Both the position numbers and the translations under genes were made by a program. Under the pieces are notes generated by a model. That model saw only the letters and a program-made list of their open reading frames with translations, did no database searches and had not been told where the DNA came from. From Dryocosmus kuriphilus (Eukaryota; Arthropoda; Insecta; Hymenoptera; Cynipidae): a stretch of 64,000 nt of DNA. Location: NCBI GenBank assembly GCA_038277395.1, contig CM076192.1:16220299-16284298 (forward strand). The letters run 5' to 3'. Shown here one piece after another: positions 21,035-30,023 of the stretch. The number at the start of each line of letters is the position of its first letter. Position 1 is the stretch's first letter.

Positions 21035-21232
21035 GTGATTCAAGTCATACCCAACAATCCAGCGGCGTACAAGCTCAAGGACTATGAAGAGCAAACTATC
21101 GCTGGCGGATTCCATGAAGAAGAAGTTTCCAAGTTAAGCATCCAGACGTATACCTTGTGGAAAATAGTAATCAAGAAACATGGCAATAAAGTACATATAA
21201 AGTGGTTAGGCTTGACAAATCAGATATGTAAT
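21035..21232 (+). pseudogene. integrase-type chromodomain remnant, right arm
   Basis: Reads AAYKLKDYEEQTIAGGFHEE, then VIKKHGNKVHIKWLGLTNQI. The order (KLxDY..xTIAGGF...E...KxHGNKVxxKWLG) matches the segment linking an integrase core to its chromodomain in Maverick/Polinton-like or F54H12.3-like transposon proteins. The integrase core itself is not present. After WLG the frame runs into the TTCAACRTT cluster. It hints that the arms once carried, or captured, the 3' end of an integrase gene. Confidence 0.5.
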
Positions 21233-21240
21233 CAATTTTT

Positions 21241-21395
21241 GTGCAATGTTGAATCAACTCTGTGCAATATTGAACCAACCTTGAACCAACGTTTAACCAA
21301 CGTTGAACAAACGTTGAATTGACATTGGCTTAACATTTATTCAACTTTGGTTTGACTTCGGTTCAACATTTGTTTAACATCGGTTCAACGTACGC
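21241..21395. promoter_or_regulatory. cluster of TTCAACRTT-like words, right arm
   Basis: About twelve degenerate copies of CAATGTTGAA, CCAACGTTGAAC, GGTTCAACATT and similar, in both orientations. Counterpart of 15438-15576. Candidate protein-binding array; function not shown. Confidence 0.45.
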
Positions 21396-21778
21396 GTTTT
21401 CCGCCTTGTTCAGAATTTGCCGACATGTCAGACTAGGGTACTACATTATGTGGGAATATTCAACTACTATTTTTAAATCCTAATGGATAAGTGGCAAATG
21501 CTTGTGATATACATGTTAAGCATTATTTAACCATTAGCTAGGTGAATCTTTAAAAGTATAAGCAGTTTTCAAATTTCTAGTCATTAGTTTTATTTCCAAT
21601 AACAGATGGTGCAAATAAGTAAAAAAAGTAAAAAATTATTAACATCTAAATTTTACTGTAACTATTTGAGCATATGTCTACAGAATAGAACTATTATTTA
21701 CTCGTATAACTTACGACTCTTTTTTTCTCGAAGCTTCGAGAAGATTTTGTGCTCATGCACAATGAATGGAGGTAACTG

Positions 21779-21994
21779 GTGTCACAAGATGAAGATGAGA
21801 AAGAAGAATTTGATCAACATGATAATTCAGTATCCATGACAATCAATAATGGTGTTGATGATGATGGTAATAATAATGAAGATGTTAATGATGATGAAGA
21901 TGATGCTGGAAATGATTTTTCCTCAGAATATATAGAGTCGCTTAAAATAATTGCAACCATTAATGAACTAAGAGAGGCTGGCATTATTGAATGA
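21779..21994 (+). CDS. acidic Asp/Asn-rich ORF, right arm (hypothetical)
   Basis: 71 codons, the short counterpart of 14751-15062: EFDQHDNSVSMTINN, an Asp/Asn-rich stretch, then SLKIIATINELREAGIIE. It lacks about 30 codons between YIES and LKII present on the other side. Similarity at the protein level between the arms may simply reflect DNA similarity. No domain recognised. Confidence 0.35.
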   Translation: MSQDEDEKEEFDQHDNSVSMTINNGVDDDGNNNEDVNDDEDDAGNDFSSEYIESLKIIATINELREAGIIE

Positions 21995-22812
21995 TAATAT
22001 TCTTATTAATTGATTTATAAACTTTAACAACTACTGGTTCAATATTTCTAATAGTTGAATTAAAATATGAATTATTTGATTGAACATTTCCTGTAGTTAT
22101 AACTTAAGAATCACATATAAGACGTTATATGTAGTTCTTTACATTTACTATATTGCAATAAATGAAATAAATCTAATTTTCAAAATGTATGTGTGTTTCT
22201 TCTTCATTCCGCTCATCTGAAATAATTTTAGTTAGGCAAAGGAGGATCGGCTCATCTTTTAAAGCTTTGACATATGATTTAGGGTTTGTAATAATTGAAT
22301 CCAACATTTTTCAGTATCTACTTGTTTCAGCCACATAATGATCCCCCCAACCCTCTCCAAAGCCACCACCTTCTCTTCCCTATATATTTTAATCTTTAAC
22401 TGAGGTTACTTTCAGTTTTAATATCACCGAACAAAAAATCTTTATACTTGTATGCAAGAAATCAGTCATTTTGTCTAATTAGTATAGGAATCAATAGTAC
22501 AAACCTATTCATTATTCATCTAGTTTGCATTTTTATCTTTTGAACTAGATTTATTTTAACCAGAGTTCAATGTTGCAGTAAGAAAAATATTTTTTCATTG
22601 ACAATAATTGATTTTAATATCATCAATACTTCACTAATCATGTTATTATTGCAATGTTTCAGTTAAATGAATTGGATTTTTAACATATTACTCTGTTTTG
22701 TTAAAGATTATTACAAAGATTCTTAAGGTGGATTATAAAATTTATGTAGCTGATTTATTTGGTAGATTGATTGCGGTTACCTCAAACAGAAATAATGCAT
22801 TGAAATAATTTC

Positions 22813-23089
22813 AATATTAATGAAATAAGAGAGGCTAGCGTTACTAAAGAAAATTCTTATTAGCTGAATCTTTAAGAGCTTAGAAGCTAGTTTATTATTT
22901 CCAGTAGTAGAGTTAATACATGTAATATATGTGATTGTAAATTTTATCTCGTTAATTTATAAAAAATGATAAAATAGAGCCAGCATGGTACTCAGCATGT
23001 AATGTCTTTCCATTAATCTATAATATATAGTTCTTTTAATAAGTTAAATTCAATGTAATTTTGAAACATTATAAGTACTTGTTTATGGT
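22813..23089 (+). repeat. partial direct repeat of arm sequence, AT-rich
   Basis: Just beyond the right arm, ATTAATGAAATAAGAGAGGC (22813-22833) repeats ATTAATGAACTAAGAGAGGC at 21958-21977 and continues similarly for about 100 bases. The outer end of the element therefore seems partly duplicated in tandem. The rest is AT-rich without features. Confidence 0.5.
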
Positions 23090-23498
23090 TGTACAGCATG
23101 ATCTCACTGAGGAAGGGACAAAGGATGTGGAGGCCGAGAGTACTAGGTTAATCAAAATAAAACAGGGGGAATGTCGAGGATTTAAAACAATATATTATTA
23201 CTTATAACCAGCAGATACAATAGTGGCGTCAGTTCCAAATAATGTGAAAGGACGGCTTAAGAGCCAACAGTAGGCTACGAAACTATATTAAGACTGCGTT
23301 ATAGAGACTGACTGAAGAGCCAACGACCGACTGACGGCCACAGAACCACGCTGAGATCAGGCGAGCCAAAGACTGACTGACTGCTCTCGGGCGAGGCGTC
23401 TCGCAACCCAATTACCGTTTGGGACCCTCGAAAGGTTTCGCCCTGTTTCGGACGCGGTGCTCTTGTCAGGGCCGTGCCGATATAACATCCTTGTTACA
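23090..23498 (-). mobile_element. GypsyA2 3' LTR
   Basis: 409 bp. Closely matches the 5' LTR at 33367-33779. Both share AATGTCGAGGAT, CAATAGTGGCGTCAGTT, GACTGCGTTATAGAGACTG, CAGGCGAG and the start TGTAACAAGGAT on the minus strand, with differences every 10-20 bases. Such divergence indicates an old insertion. Confidence 0.85.
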
Positions 23499-24050
23499 CC
23501 CCCTCTCCTCTGTACATGTTTTGGTATATAATCGAACGACTTATAAATTTTTGAGATCCTTGAGTTCCCTCCGTCTTGATTTCTGAAACATATTTATAAA
23601 AAAAGAGAAAAGAAAGTGTCTTTTGATGGTATCAAAGAGTTGCGTCTTCTAACGAAGTATGCCTTTTGTCCTTTCACTTCGATTTGGCCGAGGTGACATC
23701 TCGTTCTTCAATTACTCTTTCCGAAAATTGCAATGTTTTGCCTTTTTGTTTTGAGTCTGGAGTTTTTGTATGGAGTTTTTATTTTGTTGGGACTCATTTT
23801 AGAATGAACTTTTTACCTTTATTTTTTAGTAAAATAAAATTCTTTCTCTTTCCTAAACCTGTCTTGGAGTTGTCCTTCTGTTTAGAGTTTGAAGTTTGTC
23901 AAGATTACATGAAACCGCGTATATCCCTTGCTTGTTGCCAATTTCAATTTCAAAGTCATTAAACTGTAACTGTGGTGAGCCTTACCTTAATGCCCGTGGC
24001 TCTGCTTAGTTAACTTCAAACACTATTACGTATACCTTATTACTACTATC
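23499..24050 (-). other. GypsyA2 3' untranslated region
   Basis: Between the integrase end and the 3' LTR. The plus-strand frame 23666-23962 has no recognised similarity and is antisense to the element, so it is not taken as a gene. Confidence 0.5.
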
Positions 24051-24956
24051 TTAGTTTTCTAATTTCAAATCAATGATGTTGAATTTATCAATATTTTTTC
24101 CTTTGAGGTTTTTCAATTCATAAATTGTGGGAGAGATTTCCATCTTAATAATAAATGGACCTTCGTACTGGTCGAAAGGTTTCCCTGCCTTTTCATCTGC
24201 TGTGTTTGACAGTTTTGTTACCCTTCTTAGAACTCTGTCTCCCTTTTTATATTCTATTTCCCTCCTCCTTAAATTATACCTCGTATCTTGTTTCTCACAA
24301 ATTGGAGATCCTCTATATGTTGCTCCCACGTAGAGTGATCGTTATTTAGGTATGCTATAATTATTTTTCTAATATTCCTATTACACCTTTCTGTTGGGTT
24401 AGCTTGGAGGTAGTATTTCAGTGTTTTTGAGTGTCTAATTCCGAATTTTTTCCATTAATTCGCGTATGCTTTTATTTCCAAACTCTCTGCCATTATCCGT
24501 GTGGAGAAACCGCGGTGTTCCCCATCGTGAAATAACACGCTTATGAAATTCCGACTCTTTCCTTCTTCTTTGTTGGAAGTAGTCCCACGACATCCGCAGC
24601 AATCATGGTCCAAGGCTTTTCCACTGTTCTTTTTCCCATTAGCCCTATTTTTACCTGGTTACTCGGTTTTGCTCTCTGATATACCGTACAGTTTTTTACG
24701 TGTTTGATTAATTCCGAACACATGCCTGGTCAGAAGTAGTAATGTGAAATTCTCGCGTGCGTTTTTGCGGAACATAAATGTCCCGCTTGTATAATCTCGT
24801 GATTTTCTTTTAGAACCTGGTTTCGTAATTTTTTCGGTAGGACGAGTTTCCATGGGTGTAATAAACTAGATTTTAAAGGGGCAATCCTGTAAGAATAGAG
24901 TTGAGAGGCTCGTATTCGCCATTTTTCGTTTTCTTCGTGTTTCTTTTTGACTTGTC
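24051..24956 (-). pseudogene. GypsyA2 pol 3' part: integrase
   Basis: The minus strand from 24956 to 24051 reads the H2C2 zinc-binding N-terminus (LRQVKKKHEENEKWRIR onward, HEIIQAGHLCSAKTHARISH, TVYQRAKPSNQ), the start of the catalytic core (MIAADVVGLLP) and, after a gap without a clear frame, the C-terminal part (YEGPFIIKMEISPTIYELKN). It is very similar to GypsyA1 at 11012-11440. Frameshifts and a short core show it is inactive. The upstream side ends at TTAA (24957-24960), where the piggyBac-containing segment begins. Confidence 0.8.
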
Positions 24957-25336
24957 TTAATCCATGAACGGCTAGCGGTACCGTTTGGGACCAGCCACCT
25001 GCAATGCTTTCAAAACCGTTTAAAACACGCGCCAATCCTTCGAGCGATCCGACCGCGAGCGCGTGTTGTTGTCTGAGGTCTCCCTCCCCAGTAGAAGTCA
25101 GTCGATCGGCTCCGACTTGTGCGACCGCAGCGCAGGGAAGATAAACAGCGATACGAAAAATGAGCTCCTCTCCGAGTGTGAAGTTTCGGTAAGTGGTATT
25201 TTATACTTCTGTGTAATGATCAACTGGCATGTAGAGTGTGTGTTTCTCTTCGGAAAAATCCTGGGAATTAGTGTGTTTCATACTTTTGGTCAGGGTCGAA
25301 TATTGTCCGAGATTTCGAACGTTAAATAGGAGTAGT

Positions 25337-25361
25337 ACCGTTCGGGACCGCTAGCCGCTGA
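25337..25361. repeat. inverted terminal motif, left (partner 28086-28110)
   Basis: GTACCGTTCGGGACCGCTAG runs into CCGCT. Its reverse complement aligns with 28086-28110 at 18 of 25 bases, with the last ten identical (CGCTAGCCGC and its complement). Candidate subterminal or terminal repeat of the piggyBac element. Confidence 0.5.
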
Positions 25362-25569
25362 GCGTGGCAAATCAGACGGGATATGTTATTGTGCGTTGTT
25401 CTTTGTCGGAGGCTGTTTAAAAATATAATAATTCGGCAAATTTTAATTTTGGATAGTTTTAACATTGTTTTTCTTATAATTTGGGATTTTTATTTGAGGA
25501 TACAGTATTTCTTTTATCTTAAAAGAAGAGTTTATTATTTCGCACAAGGTAAATTACAAGTTGTTTTAA

Positions 25570-27628
25570 ATGCTCTATTATAAAAGCACTGTCTCATCTG
25601 CCGTTTTCAGTGGTAATACGCTTCATGAATCGCTGGCGTTGCTCGAGGATGTTGAAGATCTCGAGCCCACTGAAGTTTTCACCGAACCTCCAGAGGCCAA
25701 TGTTAATTCCGATGAGGACAGCGGGGAGGAGGACGGAGGTGGTTTGGTTAATAACATTAATGGGCGTCAGTTGAACGCTGCATGTGAAATCCGCGTCACC
25801 CAATCATCTGCTGACAACATCCGATTTCGTCTACGGCTACGTAAAGTGCCTGTGAAGGATTCAAGCTCTCCTTGCCTTTCTGCGGTCATTGAAAAGGTCC
25901 CTCAGCGTTGACTAAGTATTGTGAGAGATATGTGCGGGGAAGAAGCGGGGCATGTGCTCGTGGTGGTGGTGGTCGTCGTGGTGGTGGAAGTCGGGGCACG
26001 TCTCGTCAAGAGATTGCTTAAAATGCAGCAGACGCAGACAAGTCTTCGTGTGATAACCCAGGTTCCTTTGACGTTGATTCAAGTGATCTGGAGAACAATA
26101 GTCTACCTGCAAGCAAAAAGAGAAAAGATGTAAATCAGTCAAAGCACAAGTGGGTGCGCACAGATATTGGTGTCAAACATAATGCTTTTCCCGAAAAAGA
26201 CTTTACTAGATTTAGGGACAGAAGTTCAGTTCAAATATTTGAGTTATTTTTTGATGACGAGTTTATTGAAATATGCTTTACGAAATATGTTGTGTTCAAA
26301 AATTTTCCAGACCCTAATATTTCAAGGGACGAATTGTGGTCTTTGCTTGCAATACTTACTCTGAGTGGGTATTGCAACTTACCTGCAACAGACATTTTTT
26401 GGGATCAAGCTGACGATCTGCGCAATATTCGGGTCTACAATTCTATGAGGAGTGATAGGTTCCACACAATAATGCGATTTTTTCACTGTCCAGACAAGAT
26501 GCAGATGGACCGATCAGAGAAGCTGTGGAAATTGCGCCCTCTGATCACGCTTCTGAAAAAGAAGTTTGCTCAAAATTTTATTCCCAATGAGGGCTTAGAA
26601 TATGATGCGTCTGTAATCAAGTACTTTGGAAAGTACGGGTGCAAGCAGTTTATTCGTAGGAAACCGATTCGGTTTGGGTTCAAAGTTTGGTGCCTGAACT
26701 CGCCTGATGGTTACCTTCTAGACTTTGAAGTTTATCAGGAGGCAGCTTGTGGTGGGAAGGAGGAGTAAGAAAAGCTTGTTGGGAAATGTGCATGTCCCTC
26801 ACATATTATGCTGGATAACTTGGATGCAGGATTTGAATCGCTCCCTTTCAGGCCTTATTTTGATAATCTTTTTACCAGCCACCAGCTTGTTACTCACCTG
26901 CAATCTCGTGGGTACGAGGGCACCGGGATGGTGCGGGAGAATCAACTTCCTAGAGGCATTTCCTGAAAAGCAAAAATCTTATGCAGAAAAAGTCACGAGG
27001 TACTCACGACTATGTGACTGATGGAAATTCAAGGATTATTGCTGTTCATTGGATGGACAGCTCTGTAGTTCCGGGTCTCTGTTCTTGCCATGGAGTGGGT
27101 CCTACAACAAATTTGAAAAAGTACTCACATAATGAGAAGAAAACTGTGTCCGTACCCAGACCTGCTCTATTTGCAGAATATAATAAAGTTATGGGCAGAA
27201 CTGATCTCATGGATGAAAACATAAACCGCTATAGAATTGTAGCCAGGTCTAAAAGATGGTGCTGGAGCATTTGGAGCTATCTCTTAGATATCTCCATCGT
27301 CAATGCCTGGGCTCTAATGAGAAATGCTGGTTCAAACATTTCCCAACTTACGTTCAGGAGGGAAATCGTACGTTTCTATTTGACAAGAAACGCTGCGCTC
27401 TCTAGAGGTCCGGGACGCACTTCCTGCTCAAAATCAAGTGCATCTGGCAGCAAAGTATCTGATGATATCAGATATAATGGCCGAAACTACCTTCTCTTGC
27501 TTTGTGATGGGGACGTTCGCCGTCGATGTGCACGAGAAGGCTGCCTTTCACGGACTCGGACTGAGTGCCTGAAATGTGATGTAGGACTGTGTATAGCCTG
27601 TAACTACAAATTCCACACAAGGGCTTAG
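25570..27628 (+). pseudogene. piggyBac transposase (DDE_Tnp_1_7 type), frameshifted
   Basis: N-terminal acidic part (25570-25911; DLEPTEVFTEPPEANVN and DEDSGEEDGGGL), a broken Gly/Val-rich stretch, then the catalytic region. This has LEYDASVIKYFGKYGCKQF (first Asp), PYFDNLFTSHQLVTHLQ near 26858 (second Asp, in another frame) and VHWMDSSVVPGL near 27045 (third Asp). The C-terminus has the Cys-rich domain: RRRCAREGC, ECLKCDVGLCIACNYKFH. Breaks are near 25911-26150 and 26768-26990. All three Asp positions survive, but the gene is not translatable as one protein. Confidence 0.88.
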
Positions 27629-28134
27629 GCTCATTGACATAAAACGAGAGAGCTTATCGTCTATATTTTTACAAATATGCCAATTTGATTATTTATGTAC
27701 TTACTCATCTAATGTCATCAGATCAAGTACCACTTTTTAAAAAACTCATATTACTTTTATTCTTGTTTAGCGCGACTGTAGGGTTTCCCATAGGACCTGT
27801 AATAGAGCAATTATAAGTATCAAACAATTCGTACAACTTTTTATAAATTTCAAATAAAATAATCATGCAATAATACCAAAAATCAGTATTATTCTATTCA
27901 CTTACCTTATAAAACCTCCGAAACGTCTTCTTATACATGTTTTCTAGGTTTTAAACAGTTGGAATGTCATGAGCTGCGATGGACAGCTGTTGCTGGCTCA
28001 ATTCATTCCCTGAAACGGTTCCGCAATAAAGAAGTACAAGCTTACAGTATACGTTCGTTTGTGCCCGGGGGAAGACACGACAAGCGGCTAGCGGTACCAT
28101 CTGGGACCACCCTCCCACGCGCATACAAAATTCA

Positions 28135-28790
28135 CGCCAAATTCACATTTATCTGGACTGATCGTTAGACTTACCTTATTTAATTTATCCAAAACTATCT
28201 CCAAATATTTTTAATGATCCTAAAAATTTTCTCTGACTATAATTATGTTATCCAAATATCAAAAAACTTAGGCTTTAGGTCCGGAGTAATTATTTATCCA
28301 TAAGCCTTTGGAAAGTGGCTGGTGCATTCGTTAGAACAAATGGCATACTGTTAAATTCAAACTTACCCTTACCGGGTACTGTGAATGCTGTAATCAATCT
28401 TGAATTGTCTTCCAAAGGGATTTGTAAATGTGCCATTTTTAAATCAATTTTTGAGATAAATTTTGCTGCTCTAAGTGTGTCTAAAGTTTCGGCCGTGAGT
28501 GGTATTGGATAAAGATCTTTTTTGGTTACGTTATTTACCTTGTGGACATTAAGGCAAAATCTGTATTCCCCGTTCGGTTTTTTAATCATCACAATTGGGT
28601 TTGACCAATCTGAATGGGAATATCTGAAAATTCTATATTCTAACATTTTGTTTACGTCGTTAAATATTTCTTGTTTAGTTTTTGGTCTTACATAGTAATA
28701 GCGCTGTTTTATCGGGTCGCGTCCCTCAACATCGACTTTGTGTTTGCTTAAATGGGTTGCCCTATGTTCTTTCCCTTAGAAAATTGTAAT
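28135..28790 (-). pseudogene. GypsyA2 reverse transcriptase, N-terminal part
   Basis: The minus strand from about 28690 reads YRIFRYSHSDWSNPIVMIKK, PNGEYRFCLNVHKVNNVTKK, DLYPIP, FISKIDLKMAHLQIPLE (motif A Asp), SMPFVLTNAPATFQRLMDK (motif B). The motif C region (28270-28160) is frameshifted. At 28140 the sequence DKCEF breaks off at the piggyBac insertion. The homologous continuation can be seen in GypsyA1 from 12213 downward. Confidence 0.85.
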
Positions 28791-29411
28791 TTTTTCTTCT
28801 AATAATGTTTCTAATTGGGTTCGTTGATTGTCGTTCAATTCAACAATACCCTCGCAAATTTCTGAAGAATAATTCTCCTGTTTTTCAATCTTCCCTGGAT
28901 AGTCTAAAACACCGTTTAATAAATTTGACCTGTTTCTAAAATTAAACCATTGGTTTCTGTTTTTTCTTTCTGTAAATTCGCTAATTTTTCCTATTCCTTT
29001 ATTCCTTTTAAATTCAGCGACCTTATTATCCTTACTAAGGTTACTGCCATTTTTCCTAATCGGATCCTTATTCTTATTGTTTTCAACTTTATCCGAATTA
29101 TTATCCTTTCTGTTAACTTTTCTAAAATTTTGTTTTCCTAATTTAATTGACTCTCGGGTGTCTGAGTCGTCGCTGGTCTCTTGGGTAGGGATGCATTCTA
29201 ATGGTTGGAATTTGTTGCTTGTGGGGATATTTATTAAATTAGAGATATCCTCGTCAGGATTTGTTATAGAAATTTGTGCCTTTTGTGTTTTTTGGGATGG
29301 GTGTGGATTACTATCTACTAGGGGGATTTCGCTATTTTCTGTCTTGAGTTTGGTCCTGTCGGGTTCCCTGTCGCTTTTCAAACTAATTTTTCCTCCGAAC
29401 TTCGGTTTCAC
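28776..29411 (-). CDS. GypsyA2 linker between protease and RT
   Basis: An open frame of 211 codons, very hydrophilic and rich in Asn, Lys, Ser and Asp (VENNKNKDPIRKNGSNLSKD), ending VELNDNQRTQLETLLEEKIT, the usual pre-RT segment (LL.E...F). Such long low-complexity spacers between protease and RT occur in some insect gypsy lineages. The plus-strand frames over this stretch are shadows. Confidence 0.65.
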   Translation of the reverse strand: MKPKFGGKISLKSDREPDRTKLKTENSEIPLVDSNPHPSQKTQKAQISITNPDEDISNLINIPTSNKFQPLECIPTQETSDDSDTRESIKLGKQNFRKVNRKDNNSDKVENNKNKDPIRKNGSNLSKDNKVAEFKRNKGIGKISEFTERKNRNQWFNFRNRSNLLNGVLDYPGKIEKQENYSSEICEGIVELNDNQRTQLETLLEEKITIF

Positions 29412-30023
29412 TTTATCGCTTTTATTTTCTTTCTTAAACTCTAACTTAGTTCTAATATTTATTTCGTATTTTGAGATCCTGTTTTGGTTATGAGTGAGTC
29501 TTCTGTGATTGGAAGGGGTAGAGTGCTGGGTTGCGCTTCCATTGGATAGCGCGTGGGTGGGTTACCTGGTAACAACCAGCTCTCTGAGTCATAGTCCAGA
29601 GTCATTCGTAAGCTTTTCAGCATATCTGTGCCTAATATTCCTACCGAATTTAGTTTTGGGCCTATCCTGAAAAATACGTGTTTGCCTTTTCTACCTATTA
29701 AAATGGGGATGACTACTTGTCCTATAATTTTTGCCCTTCCGCCGTTAGCTACATACTAATAGGCTATTCGAATCTGGTTTAAAAATATGAAAGTTTGCCT
29801 TTTTAATTTCTACCAACATTCTGGGTAAGTTATTTTCCAATTTGGTCATTAAGTGGAAGTGCGCTTCCGTCGCTCCATCTTCATCCGAACTTAGCATTTC
29901 TGGTGTTCCGATAATAGGTACTAATTTGTATTGTCCTAATACCCGCCCTGGAATTTTCCCCGATTTCGCCGATAGTATGGGCATTCTCTTTTGAAATGAC
30001 CTGGCACTTTGCAATAAAAGCAA
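29412..30023 (-). pseudogene. GypsyA2 protease region, degenerate
   Basis: The minus strand near 29830-29745 reads MLVEIKKANFHIFKPDSNSL, where an aspartic protease would have a D-T/S-G triad; here it is D-S-N, so the active site is lost. Downstream, KLNSVGILGTDMLKSLRM (about 29660-29610) is the ILG segment of the retroviral-type protease. Frame breaks lie between. Confidence 0.65.

Larger units (their letters stand above)
14121..22812 (+). mobile_element. large palindromic element with central transposase-like gene
   Basis: The left arm 14121-17351 and right arm 20109-22812 are inverted copies. The outer ends share GAAATTATTTCAATGCAT and the inner ends share GCACAAGTATTTAAGCG. Net arm length is about 2.5 kb once a 770-bp MITE (left) is removed; the right arm has extra tandem repeats. 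A single frameshifted transposase-like gene fills the middle (17661-19985). The arms also carry remnants of an integrase-type chromodomain, an acidic ORF and a cluster of TTCAACRTT-like words. The arrangement suggests a DNA transposon with very long TIRs. I see no clear target duplication. The superfamily is unknown to me. Confidence 0.6.
20109..22812 (-). repeat. long inverted repeat, right arm
   Basis: Reverse-complement partner of 14121-17351. It lacks the Transib-like MITE and so preserves its empty site at about 21064-21072 (CGGCG on the plus strand). It contains four units of the 76-bp repeat, the fuller chromodomain remnant, the TTCAACRTT cluster and the short acidic ORF. Confidence 0.85.
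24961..28134 (+). mobile_element. piggyBac-type element nested in GypsyA2 pol
   Basis: 3.17-kb segment inside gypsy pol. It begins directly after a TTAA (24957-24960), the piggyBac target. It carries a degenerate piggyBac transposase (25570-27628). The motif GGCTAGCGGTACC...TGGGACC occurs at 24969-24993 and at 28086-28110, and in inverted form at 25337-25361. The inverted pair 25337/28110 flanks the gene and may be the real termini. No second TTAA is at the right boundary, where gypsy sequence resumes at 28135 (DKCEFG region). Confidence 0.7.
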
